Source: Streptomyces abyssalis | Lineage (GTDB): Bacteria > Actinomycetota > Actinomycetes > Streptomycetales > Streptomycetaceae | Length of the DNA: 64,000 nt | Reading direction: 5' to 3' | NCBI RefSeq assembly: GCF_001751365.1 | Contig: NZ_LJGT01000041.1 | Coordinates: forward strand, 985,045 to 1,049,044 | In this document: in pieces, positions 8,326 through 15,879 of the stretch | Position numbering within the stretch: the stretch's first letter is position 1 | Layout: each line of letters starts with the position of its first letter | Notes under the pieces: model-generated | The model's input: only the letters and a program-made list of their open reading frames with translations | Databases searched by the model: none | What the model was told of the DNA's origin: nothing | Translations under genes and position numbers: made by a program

Positions 8326-8658
8326 ATGAAGAAGTCCGTACTGACCCGGTACCGGGTGATGGCCTACGTCACCGCTGTGATGCTGCTGGTGCTGTGCACT
8401 TGCATGATCTTCAAGTACGGATTCGGCATGGGCAAGGACCTGACCTTCGTGGTCTCGCAGGCCCACGGGCTCCTCTACATGATCTACCTCGTCGTCGCCT
8501 TCGACCTGGGGCAGAAGGCCCGCTGGCCGTTCGGCAAGCTGCTGTGGATCCTGGTCTCCGGGACGATTCCGACGGCCGCCTTCTTCGTCGAGCGCAAGAT
8601 CGCGGCCGAGGTCGCGCCGCTGGTCGAGGACGGGGACACCGCTCCCGCCAAGGCGTAA
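8326..8658 (+). CDS. DUF3817 small membrane protein (second copy)
   Basis: 110 residues (MKKSVLTRYRVMAYVTAVML). Three hydrophobic helices: MAYVTAVMLLVLCTCMIFK, AHGLLYMIYLVVAFDLGQK and LLWILVSGTIPTAAFFVER. It shares with the 4616 copy the HG in the second helix and the W-P-F/L-G plus FFxE/DR pattern around the third. It follows the MarR gene by 34 bp on the same strand and is probably in the same transcript. Function unknown. Confidence 0.88.
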   Translation: MKKSVLTRYRVMAYVTAVMLLVLCTCMIFKYGFGMGKDLTFVVSQAHGLLYMIYLVVAFDLGQKARWPFGKLLWILVSGTIPTAAFFVERKIAAEVAPLVEDGDTAPAKA

Positions 8659-8704
8659 CAGCCGCCCCTTCCGTACGTGTGACCCTCTGCCGTCGACCGG
8701 CTTC

Positions 8705-8718
8705 ACCGAACGATCGGT
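8705..8718. promoter_or_regulatory. TetR-type operator candidate ACCGA-N4-TCGGT
   Basis: ACCGAACGATCGGT has two perfect 5-bp arms around ACGA, 37 bp before the icmA start. Palindromes of the ACCGAN4TCGGT type are common targets of actinobacterial TetR-family regulators. The regulator is unknown; the TetR gene at 11972 is one candidate by proximity only. Confidence 0.4.
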
Positions 8719-8724
8719 CGACAA

Positions 8725-8744
8725 TTACTAGGACGTCCAAGTAA
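8725..8744. promoter_or_regulatory. Near-perfect 20-bp palindrome upstream of icmA
   Basis: TTACTAGGACGTCCAAGTAA equals its own reverse complement at 18 of 20 positions (only the pair at positions 6 and 15 breaks symmetry). It ends 10 bp before the icmA ATG, where a bound protein would block transcription or initiation. The core GGACGTCC is fully symmetric. Confidence 0.55.
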
Positions 8745-8754
8745 ATTCGGGGGT

Positions 8755-10455
8755 ATGGACGCACACGCGATTGAAGAGGGCCGCCGCCGCTGGCAGGCCC
8801 GGTACGACGCCGCCCGCAAGCGCGATGCGGACTTCACCACGCTCAGCGGCGACCAGGTGGCGCCCGTCTACGGGCCGCGCTCCGGGGACACGGTCGAGGG
8901 CTTCGAGCGCATCGGCTGGCCCGGCGAGTATCCGTTCACTCGCGGCCTCCACCCCACCGGGTACCGCGGCCGGACGTGGACGATCCGCCAGTTCGCGGGC
9001 TTCGGCAACGCCGAGCAGACCAACGAGCGCTACAAGATGATCCTGGAGTCCGGCGGCGGCGGTCTGTCCGTGGCCTTCGACATGCCGACGCTGATGGGCC
9101 GGGACTCCGACGACCCCCGCTCGCTGGGCGAGGTCGGGCACTGCGGCGTCGCCATCGACTCCGCCGCCGACATGGAGGTGCTCTTCTCCGGCATCCCCCT
9201 CGGCGACGTCACGACCTCGATGACGATCTCGGGCCCCGCGGTGCCGGTCTTCTGCATGTACCTGGTCGCGGCGGAGCGGCAGGGCGTGGACCCGGGCGTC
9301 CTGAACGGCACGCTCCAGACGGACATCTTCAAGGAGTACATCGCCCAGAAGGAGTGGCTCTTCCAGCCGGAGCCCCATCTGCGGCTCATCGGCGACCTGA
9401 TGGAGCACTGCAGCCGCGGCATCCCCGCCTACAAGCCGCTCTCCGTCTCCGGTTACCACATCAGGGAAGCGGGCTCCACCGCCGCGCAGGAGCTGGCGTA
9501 CACGCTCGCCGACGGTTTCGGCTACGTCGAACTGGGCCTGAGCCGGGGCCTCGACGTCGACACCTTCGCGCCGGGCCTGTCCTTCTTCTTCGACGCGCAC
9601 GTCGACTTCTTCGAGGAGATCGCCAAGTTCCGCGCCGCGCGCAGGATCTGGGCCCGCTGGATGCGCGACGAGTACGGGGCGAGAAGTGAGAAGGCGCAGT
9701 GGCTGCGCTTCCACACCCAGACGGCGGGCGTCTCGCTCACCGCTCAGCAGCCGTACAACAACGTCGTACGAACCGCAGTCGAGGCGCTCGCGGCCGTGCT
9801 CGGCGGCACCAACTCCCTGCACACCAACGCCCTCGACGAGACGCTCGCGCTGCCCAGTGAGCAGGCGGCGGAGATCGCGCTGCGCACGCAGCAGGTGCTG
9901 ATGGAGGAGACCGGCGTCACCAACGTCGCGGACCCGCTGGGCGGTTCCTGGTACATCGAGGCGCTCACCGACCGCATCGAGGCCGACGCGGAGAAGATCT
10001 TCGAGCAGATCAAGGAGCGCGGCCGCCGCGCGGTACCGACGGGGGAGCACCCCATCGGGCCCATCACCTCAGGCATCCTGCGCGGCATCGAGGACGGCTG
10101 GTTCACCGGTGAGATCGCCGAGGCGGCCTTCACCTACCAGCGTGCGCTGGAGAAGGAGGAGAAGAAGGTCGTCGGCGTCAACTGCCACCACTCCTCGGTC
10201 ACCGGCGATCTGGAGATCCTGCGCGTCAGCCACGAGGTCGAGCACGAGCAGGTGCGGGCACTCGGCGAGCGCCGCAAGGAACGCGACGAGGCGGCCGTCA
10301 GCGCGGCCCTGGCCACCATGATGGAGGCCGCCCGCAGCGACGCGAACATGATCGAGCCGATGCTCGACGCCGTACGCGCGGAGGCCACGCTCGGCGAGAT
10401 CTGCGACGCGCTGCGGGACGAGTGGGGCGTCTACACGGAGCCGCCGGTCTTCTGA
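8755..10455 (+). CDS. icmA: Isobutyryl-CoA mutase large subunit
   Basis: 566 residues, the length known for IcmA. This is the acyl-CoA-binding TIM-barrel subunit of coenzyme-B12-dependent isobutyryl-CoA mutase, which interconverts isobutyryl-CoA and n-butyryl-CoA and so links valine breakdown to butyrate and polyketide precursor supply. It resembles methylmalonyl-CoA mutase but carries the substrate-specific changes of IcmA: Phe at residue 80 (TIRQFAGFG, Tyr in methylmalonyl-CoA mutase) and Gln at 198 (Arg in methylmalonyl-CoA mutase). The C-terminal B12-binding domain is absent, so it needs a separate small subunit (IcmB), which is not in this window. Two palindromes lie directly upstream. 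Confidence 0.96.
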   Translation: MDAHAIEEGRRRWQARYDAARKRDADFTTLSGDQVAPVYGPRSGDTVEGFERIGWPGEYPFTRGLHPTGYRGRTWTIRQFAGFGNAEQTNERYKMILESGGGGLSVAFDMPTLMGRDSDDPRSLGEVGHCGVAIDSAADMEVLFSGIPLGDVTTSMTISGPAVPVFCMYLVAAERQGVDPGVLNGTLQTDIFKEYIAQKEWLFQPEPHLRLIGDLMEHCSRGIPAYKPLSVSGYHIREAGSTAAQELAYTLADGFGYVELGLSRGLDVDTFAPGLSFFFDAHVDFFEEIAKFRAARRIWARWMRDEYGARSEKAQWLRFHTQTAGVSLTAQQPYNNVVRTAVEALAAVLGGTNSLHTNALDETLALPSEQAAEIALRTQQVLMEETGVTNVADPLGGSWYIEALTDRIEADAEKIFEQIKERGRRAVPTGEHPIGPITSGILRGIEDGWFTGEIAEAAFTYQRALEKEEKKVVGVNCHHSSVTGDLEILRVSHEVEHEQVRALGERRKERDEAAVSAALATMMEAARSDANMIEPMLDAVRAEATLGEICDALRDEWGVYTEPPVF

Positions 10456-10466
10456 CCGGCCGGCTG

Positions 10467-10508
10467 CCGCGGTCGGGCCTCCGCGGTCGGGCCCTCGCGG
10501 TCGGGCCT
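10467..10508. repeat. Three tandem 14-bp repeats after icmA
   Basis: The unit CCGCGGTCGGGCCT occurs three times in a row with one or two changes, starting 12 bp after the icmA stop and running into the hairpin below. It is non-coding. It may be part of the transcript 3' end. Confidence 0.8.
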
Positions 10509-10525
10509 CCGCGGGCGTGCGGAGG
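10506..10525. terminator. Hairpin downstream of icmA
   Basis: CCTCCGC, 6-nt loop, GCGGAGG: a 7-bp perfect stem followed by a G-rich run, between icmA and the next plus-strand gene. It is a likely intrinsic terminator of the T-less actinobacterial type. Confidence 0.5.
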
Positions 10526-10545
10526 GGGAGGGCCCGGTCCGTAGC

Positions 10546-11871
10546 ATGTACGGCTGTGCCGTCCAGGGAGCCGTGGAGCCGCAGGTGAACAGACCGCCGG
10601 GGCCGGGCGCGGCCGGTCCGCCGCCGCCGGACCCGCCGTCGGGGCGGCTGCACCGCCGGCTCGGAGTCCTCGACGCGGTCACCGTGGGGCTGGGGTCGAT
10701 GCTCGGCGCGGGAATCTTCGCCGCGCTCGCACCGGCGGCACGCGCCGCCGGCTCGGGCCTCCTCGTGGGCCTCGCGCTCGCGGCTGTCGTGGCGTACTGC
10801 AACGCGACCTCTTCGGCCCGGCTGGCCGCCCGGCACCCGGCCTCCGGAGGCACCTACGTCTACGGGCGCGAGCGGCTCGGGGACTTCTGGGGCCACCTCG
10901 CGGGGTGGGCCTTCGTGACCGGCAAGACCGCGTCGTGCGCGGCGATGGCGCTGACAGCGGGCTCCTACGCCTGGCCGGAGCATGCTCATGCAGTGGCCGT
11001 CGCGGCAGTGGCCGCGATGACGGCGGTGAACCACGCGGGGGTGCAGAAGTCCGCCTGGGTCACCCGCGCCGTGGTGGGGCTCGTACTGGCCGTGCTCGCC
11101 GCACTGGTGACCGCCGTCCTGACCTCCGGCGGAACGGACGCGGCACGGCTGGGGCCGGGCGCGGACCTCACGGTGCCCGCGGTGCTCCAGGCGGCGGGCC
11201 TGCTGTTCTTCGCCTTCGCCGGATACGCGCGCATCGCGACCCTCGGCGAGGAGGTGCGCGACCCCGCCCGCGTCATCCCACGCGCCGTGCTGACCGCCCT
11301 GGCGGTCGCGCTGGCCGTGTACGCGGTGGTCGCGGCCGCCGTGCTGTCCGTCCTGGGCGGCGAGGGGCTGGCGGACGCCGGCGCCCCGCTGACCGAGGCC
11401 GCGCGGGCGGCGGGAGTCCCGGGGCTGGAGGGGGCCGTACGGGTCGCGGCGGTGGTCGCCGCGCTGGGCGCCCTCCTGACCCTCGTACTCGGCGTCTCCC
11501 GGACAGTGCTGGCGATGGCCCGCGACCGTCACCTTCCGCATGCCCTGGCAGCGGTTCATCCGCGCTTCGAGGTGCCGCACCGCGCGGGCCTCGCCGTCGG
11601 CGCCGTCGTCGCGGTCCTGGCCGCGACGGCGGACGTGCGCGGCGCGATCGGCTTCTCGTCCTTCGGGGTGCTCGTCTACTACGCGATCGCCAACGCGTCC
11701 GCGTGGACGCTCACTTCATCCCGCGGCCGCCGTCGCCGCGTCGTCCCGGCGGCCGGCCTGGCCGGCTGTCTGGCCATGGCCTTCGCCCTCCCCGTCTCCT
11801 CGGTCCTCGCCGGCGCGGCGGTCCTGACGGCGGGTGCGGCGGTCTTCGCGCTGCGCCGCGCTCGGCGCTGA
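10546..11871 (+). CDS. APC-superfamily amino-acid permease
   Basis: Up to 441 residues with about 12 membrane helices. Helix 1 has the APC substrate-backbone motif GLGSMLGAGIF; helix 6 region is LLFFAFAGYARIATLGEEVRDP, also typical of the family, where the conserved Glu follows GYA. Cationic or neutral amino acids are the usual substrates, but specificity is not readable. The start is uncertain: the ATG at 10546 has no clear ribosome site, and GTG codons at 10573 and 10585 are alternatives with GGAG just upstream; all only change a Pro/Gly-rich N-terminus. It is a separate unit from icmA because of the hairpin between them. Confidence 0.9.
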   Translation: MYGCAVQGAVEPQVNRPPGPGAAGPPPPDPPSGRLHRRLGVLDAVTVGLGSMLGAGIFAALAPAARAAGSGLLVGLALAAVVAYCNATSSARLAARHPASGGTYVYGRERLGDFWGHLAGWAFVTGKTASCAAMALTAGSYAWPEHAHAVAVAAVAAMTAVNHAGVQKSAWVTRAVVGLVLAVLAALVTAVLTSGGTDAARLGPGADLTVPAVLQAAGLLFFAFAGYARIATLGEEVRDPARVIPRAVLTALAVALAVYAVVAAAVLSVLGGEGLADAGAPLTEAARAAGVPGLEGAVRVAAVVAALGALLTLVLGVSRTVLAMARDRHLPHALAAVHPRFEVPHRAGLAVGAVVAVLAATADVRGAIGFSSFGVLVYYAIANASAWTLTSSRGRRRRVVPAAGLAGCLAMAFALPVSSVLAGAAVLTAGAAVFALRRARR

Positions 11872-11971
11872 CACGCATGCGCCGGGGCCTTTTCCGCGCC
11901 GCGGTCCCGCCCCGGGGTCCCGCTCGTACGGCCCGGGGTCTGTCCGCCGTCAGCGGGAGGACGCCGCCGCT

Positions 11972-12601
11972 TCAGCGCGACGCCGCCGCCGCGAGGCCGT
12001 GCAGGATCAGAGTCGTGAAGCGGGACGCCCACTCCGGGTCCACCGGTTCGGCGCTGACGAGCGTGCGGTGCACCACGGCTCCGGCGATGACATCGAAGAT
12101 CAGGTCGACCAGCCGCGCGTCCTCCTCCGGGTCCGCCGCGTCGGGCGGCAACTCACCACGGGCCTGTGCGCGTTCGCGGCCCTGCAGCACGAGCCGCTTC
12201 TGACGTTCGACGATGGCGTTCCGGATGTGCTCCCGGAGTACGGGATCGTGCGTGGACTCGGCGACGACCGCCATCAGCGAGGCGTTGGTGCCGGGCCGCT
12301 GGAGAAGGTCGGCGAAGGCCAGCACGACGCATTCGACGTCGGCCTGCAGGCTTCCGCAGTCCGGCAGTTCGAGCTCGTCGAAGAGGGACGCGACCGCGTG
12401 GACGACGAGTTCGCCCTTGTTCGACCAGCGCCTGTACAGGGTGGTCTTGGCAACGCCCGCCCGTGCGGCGACGTGCCCCACTGTGAGCTTGCTCCAGCCC
12501 ACGTCGACCAGCGCCTCACGCGTGGCGTCCATGATCGCGGCGTCGGCCTCGGTGCTGCGCGGCCTGCCGGCGCGGCGGGGCGAGGGGGCGGGAGAGGGCA
12601 T
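11972..12601 (-). CDS. TetR-family transcriptional regulator
   Basis: 209 residues from the ATG at 12601 (MPSPAPSPRRAGRPRSTEAD); the open frame extends 25 codons further upstream without coding character. The HTH is typical of TetR: LTVGHVAARAGVAKTTLYRRWSNKGELV within residues 40-75. The C-terminal ligand domain resembles TetR_C members that start with CVVLAFADLLQR. It is convergent with the APC permease and divergent from the thioredoxin-like gene, with about 320 bp in between. A partially symmetric site at 12710 may be its operator. The ligand is unknown. Confidence 0.93.
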   Translation of the reverse strand: MPSPAPSPRRAGRPRSTEADAAIMDATREALVDVGWSKLTVGHVAARAGVAKTTLYRRWSNKGELVVHAVASLFDELELPDCGSLQADVECVVLAFADLLQRPGTNASLMAVVAESTHDPVLREHIRNAIVERQKRLVLQGRERAQARGELPPDAADPEEDARLVDLIFDVIAGAVVHRTLVSAEPVDPEWASRFTTLILHGLAAAASR

Positions 12602-12919
12602 GGCGCCAGACCATACCGGGCGGTCTGCCGTACCGGGCGGGCAGATCCGGCCAACGGCATCGTGTCCCCGGTACACGGGGGTTGCGCGAAGGGCCCCCTC
12701 ACAAGTTACGCTACGAACCGTATCGGAAACGAGTACCTTCCGGTGCGACGACCACGAGCAACACCCGGGGCAATACCGTGATCACGACCATGATCGCGGC
12801 AGTGGCCATGACACGACCACGACAGCGACCACGACCACGGGCGAGAGCCACGGCCCGGCCACAGCCGGACGGGGACCGGCGCGGCACACACCACGGCGGA
12901 AAGGGGGGAGACTGGACTC
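12602..12919. other. Divergent intergenic region, TetR / thioredoxin-like gene
   Basis: No gene seen. It contains CCCCG-GTACA-CGGGG (12666-12680), the imperfect palindrome at 12710-12724, and a low-complexity stretch at about 12782-12842 built of variations on ACGACCACG. Both promoters must lie here. Confidence 0.6.
12710..12724. promoter_or_regulatory. TetR-type operator candidate
   Basis: GCTACGAACCGTATC: arms GCTACG and CGTATC match at 5 of 6 positions around AAC. It sits between the divergent TetR and thioredoxin-like genes, in a locally AT-richer patch suited to a promoter. Assignment to the adjacent TetR protein is inferred from position. Confidence 0.35.
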
Positions 12920-13879
12920 ATGCAGCCACGCAATATGTCCATGAGCGGAGTGGTCGACCTCTCCGCGGTGAAGGCGGCCGGTGAGGCCAAGCAGAAGGCG
13001 GAGGAGGCCCGGGCCCGCTCCGCCGAGGGCGGGGGCGGCGACCCCGTGAGCCTGGTGATCGATGTCGACGAGGCGGGCTTCGAGGAGCAGGTCCTCCAGC
13101 GGTCCGCGGAGGTGCCCGTCGTCATCGACTTCTGGGCCGAGTGGTGCGAGCCGTGCAAGCAGCTGTCGCCCGTACTCGAGCGCCTGACGCGGGAGTACGG
13201 CGGACGTGTGCTGCTCGCGAAGATCGACGCCGACAGCAACCAGATGCTGATGCAGCAGTTCGGCGTCCAGGGGATCCCCGCGGTGTTCGCCGTCGTGGCC
13301 GGCCAGGCGCTGCCGCTCTTCCAGGGCGCGGCTCCCGAGGCGCAGATCCGCCAGACTCTCGACCAGTTGATCCAGGTCTCCGAGGAGCGGTTCGGCATCA
13401 CGGGCCTGCAGGGCGTGGAGGCCGAGGAGGGTGCCGAAGAGGCGCCGCAGGCCCCCGAGGAGCCCGAGAACCCGGCGCTCGCGGCAGCCCAGCAGGCCCT
13501 GGACACCGGCGACTTGAACGGCGCGGTGCAGGCTTACAAGAACGTCCTGTCGGACGACCCCGGCAGCACCGAGGCCCGCGTCGGACTCGCGATGGCCGAA
13601 CTGCTCGGCCGTGTCCAGGGGCTGGACGCGCAGCAGGTGCGCAAGGAAGCCGCCGACGACCCGGCCGATGTCGAGGCCCAACTCCGGGCGGCGGACCTGG
13701 ACATGGCGGGCGGTCATGTCGAGGACGCTTTCGGACGTCTTGTGGAGACCGTGAAAAAGTCCGCGGGGGAGAGCAGGGAGACTGCGCGCCTTCGGCTTCT
13801 CGAACTCTTCGAGGTGATTGGCGCGGAGGATCCACGGGTAGTCACCGCGCGTAGCGCCCTGGCTCGCGTGCTGTTCTGA
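12920..13879 (+). CDS. YbbN-like thioredoxin-domain/TPR protein
   Basis: 319 residues. A variable charged N-terminus is followed by a thioredoxin domain (about 45-155) with active site FWAEWCEPCKQ (Cys76, Cys79; WCEPC in place of the usual WCGPC) and the cis-Pro loop QGIPAVFAV. An acidic linker (about 160-180) leads to a C-terminal TPR-like helical region (ALAAAQQALDTGDLNGAVQAYKN split into repeats). This architecture is that of YbbN/CnoX co-chaperones, which protect oxidised or unfolding clients and pass them to GroEL/DnaK. No signal peptide, so cytoplasmic. It is transcribed alone; a hairpin follows the stop within 6 bp. Confidence 0.92.
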   Translation: MQPRNMSMSGVVDLSAVKAAGEAKQKAEEARARSAEGGGGDPVSLVIDVDEAGFEEQVLQRSAEVPVVIDFWAEWCEPCKQLSPVLERLTREYGGRVLLAKIDADSNQMLMQQFGVQGIPAVFAVVAGQALPLFQGAAPEAQIRQTLDQLIQVSEERFGITGLQGVEAEEGAEEAPQAPEEPENPALAAAQQALDTGDLNGAVQAYKNVLSDDPGSTEARVGLAMAELLGRVQGLDAQQVRKEAADDPADVEAQLRAADLDMAGGHVEDAFGRLVETVKKSAGESRETARLRLLELFEVIGAEDPRVVTARSALARVLF

Positions 13880-13884
13880 CGGGC

Positions 13885-13902
13885 GCGTACGGCCCCGTAC
13901 GC
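13885..13902. terminator. Hairpin after the thioredoxin-like gene
   Basis: GCGTACGG-CC-CCGTACGC, an 8-bp palindromic arm pair 5 bp after the stop codon. It probably ends that transcript. Confidence 0.5.
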
Positions 13903-13931
13903 ACGGTCACGACAGATGGTTTTAGCGACAT

Positions 13932-13973
13932 CAGCGGCTGTGTTTTGCCAAAACTTGGTAATCACAGCCGCTG
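13932..13973. repeat. 11-bp inverted repeat with AT-rich nested loop
   Basis: CAGCGGCTGTG (13932-13942) and CACAGCCGCTG (13963-13973) are perfect complements. The 20-nt loop contains a smaller inverted repeat CCAA/TTGG, so the whole could fold into one long hairpin or be a wide operator. It lies second after the thioredoxin-like gene and could reinforce termination. Confidence 0.7.
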
Positions 13974-14100
13974 TTACTCGCAGTAAATAGCCTCGCGCGC
14001 TTTCTTCTTGGATGTCCGGTTGATTCCCCGCCTGTCACCCCAGGGGTGGCGACCCTGTGTGTCTGTCCTATGCTGATCGGCCGCCGACCAGTTATCTGGC

Positions 14101-14118
14101 CGTTACTCCCCGGTAACG
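14101..14118. promoter_or_regulatory. Inverted repeat CGTTAC-N6-GTAACG
   Basis: Perfect 6-bp arms around TCCCCG, about 400 bp before the DUF6230 start. It resembles operators bound by dimeric regulators, but no partner is identified. Confidence 0.35.
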
Positions 14119-14523
14119 CACCCCCTTGTGCGCAGCCTTCGGATGCACCACGATCGGCCAAGCTCGGTCCATTGCCCGCAGCCCGGCAACCATTCGGCGC
14201 TCAGCAGGTATTGGATCCCCACCGAGCAGACCGGCACGCAAGCTTTCAGCCCCACCCAGCACCACCGCCGGTCTTCCGGACAGGGGGGTCTCTGCCGAAC
14301 AGGCAGGGCCTGTCCGAACAAAGCAGGTTGCGCGAGAGCGTGGCCAGTGGTTGTCGCTCGGGGGTGATCGCCGACAGCTCGGACGTGACGTATCCGTACG
14401 TCTGTCGATGACGGCGCTCTCCTTCCCGAGGACGTAGCACTTCTCCCATCCCAGGTCAGGGAGCGGGCCGTTCAGGAGCGGTCCGTCCAGGCCGGAGATG
14501 TACGTCCGAGAAGGAGGAAAGTC

Positions 14524-15141
14524 ATGGAGTCCCTGGCTCGTGGCGGGACCAGATGGAAGCGGTTCGCCGTCGTCATGGTGCCGAGTGTCGCTGCCACCGC
14601 AGCGATAGGTGTGGCACTTTCGCAGGGTGCGCTGGCGGCGTCGTTCAGCGTCTCCGGCCAGCAGTTCAAGGTCACCGCCGACCGTCTGGACGGCAAGGGC
14701 TTCGTCCAGTACGGGGCTGTCGACTCGACCAAGGCCGGCAACAAGCCCGTCGCGGTCGTCGGCTTCAACGAGGCGAAGATCAAGAATCTTTGCCAGTCCG
14801 TCGTCGTGCCGGTTCCGGCATTCGGCGACGTGACGATGAAGCTGAGCGCCGGTACCGACGCAGCGCGGCCGGTCGAGGCCAAGAAGCTCTACATCGATGC
14901 TGATGACATCGGCGCCAACGCCACGTTCAACAACATCGACATCGGCGTGTCGGCGGACAGCACCTCGAAGGGCCCCGGTCCGAACAAGGGCGACAAGTAC
15001 GCGCCCGGTTCGTTCGCCCAGCAGGCAGACAGCGCGACGTTCACGGACGTCAAGCAGCGGGCCTGGGCGACCACCGCCGGAACCTTCAAGCTCAGCGGTC
15101 TGAAGATGGGCGTGAAGAAAGGCAAGAACGAGTGCTACTGA
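14524..15141 (+). CDS. DUF6230 exported protein
   Basis: 205 residues with a strong ribosome site (AAGGAGGAAA) 4 bp before the ATG. A basic N-terminus and hydrophobic stretch (about 13-38, VAATAAIGVALSQGALAAS) look like a signal peptide or anchor with a likely cleavage near ALA-AS. The mature part is beta-rich with a two-Cys pair (KNLCQSV and the C-terminal KNECY). It heads a cassette with a DUF6114 membrane protein and a large charged protein; this trio recurs in Streptomyces. The biochemical role is unknown. Homologues are sometimes labelled cholesterol esterase, which nothing in the sequence supports: there is no GxSxG motif. Confidence 0.85.
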   Translation: MESLARGGTRWKRFAVVMVPSVAATAAIGVALSQGALAASFSVSGQQFKVTADRLDGKGFVQYGAVDSTKAGNKPVAVVGFNEAKIKNLCQSVVVPVPAFGDVTMKLSAGTDAARPVEAKKLYIDADDIGANATFNNIDIGVSADSTSKGPGPNKGDKYAPGSFAQQADSATFTDVKQRAWATTAGTFKLSGLKMGVKKGKNECY

Positions 15142-15252
15142 TGCGCACTCACTGACCGGACGGGTGTGGCGCGGCTGCTCCTTGCCGCCCCGCACCCGTC
15201 CGGTCTGCTCCACCAACGCAAGCTTTGTGCCAGTCCCGAGGAGCTGTACGAC

Positions 15253-15879
15253 ATGAGCGCCGAGACGCGACAAAGGCTGACGACCGGATTCGGCCAGAAG
15301 CGCAGTTCGTTCCGGGACTGGCGCGGACAGCGCCCGTTCACGGGCGGCCTGCTGACGCTGCTCGCCGGTATTCCCATCATGTACGTCCCGTACCACAACC
15401 TCACGTTGGGTTCCCTGACGATCCGGATGTCGACGACAGCGGGTGCAGGCTCGCTGATCATCGGTGTCCTGCTGGTCGTACTCGGGCTCACGATGTGGTT
15501 CCAGCCCCAGTCACGGGTCTTCGCCGGCATCGCGGCGATTCTGCTGGTCCTGGTCGCCCTGGTCGTCTCGAACTTCGGCGGTTACATGATCGGCTTCCTC
15601 CTGGGGCTGATCGGTGGCGCACTCGGCGTCGCTTGGGCACCGGGGAAGCCGCTGGCGAAGAGCAAGGCCGATGCCGACGAGCCCGAGGATGCCGGCAACG
15701 CGTCCGCCGGCAGGGCGACTTCGAGTCCCACGTACTCCTCGTCGCCCGCCGAGGCGGACAGGGACTCGGGCGGCGGCCGTCTGACGGGTACGGCCCAGGA
15801 CGACCTTTCAGTCTTTGGAACGGCTTCTTCGACCGGAGCCGATGCGAACCACGGGAACGGGAGGCACCGTGCCGGGTGA
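15253..15879 (+). CDS. DUF6114 membrane protein
   Basis: 208 residues from the ATG at 15253 (MSAETRQRLTTGF), preceded by GAGGAG; the frame is open to 15166 but without a site. Three to four hydrophobic segments: FTGGLLTLLAGIPIMYVPY, AGAGSLIIGVLLVVLGLTMW, VFAGIAAILLVLVALVVSN and GYMIGFLLGLIGGALGVAW. A Ser/Ala/acid-rich cytoplasmic tail follows (about 140-208). It is 111 bp behind the DUF6230 gene and overlaps the next gene, so it is the middle member of the cassette and probably its membrane component. Function unknown. Confidence 0.85.
   Translation: MSAETRQRLTTGFGQKRSSFRDWRGQRPFTGGLLTLLAGIPIMYVPYHNLTLGSLTIRMSTTAGAGSLIIGVLLVVLGLTMWFQPQSRVFAGIAAILLVLVALVVSNFGGYMIGFLLGLIGGALGVAWAPGKPLAKSKADADEPEDAGNASAGRATSSPTYSSSPAEADRDSGGGRLTGTAQDDLSVFGTASSTGADANHGNGRHRAG

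Larger units (their letters stand above)
13880..14523. other. 644-bp intergenic region before the DUF6230 gene
   Basis: No convincing gene in any frame. It holds two hairpins (13885-13902, 13932-13973), an inverted repeat at 14101-14118 and presumably the promoter of the DUF6230 cassette. The stretch 13910-13995 is clearly more AT-rich than its surroundings. Confidence 0.6.

Noticed and set aside
12780..12842. ACGACCACG-rich stretch considered as a CRISPR-like or coding repeat
   Set aside because: Units are short, irregular and without unique spacers; treated as simple low-complexity sequence.
14046..14411. 121-codon plus-strand frame in the gap before the DUF6230 gene
   Set aside because: No ribosome site, no codon bias, no recognisable motif.
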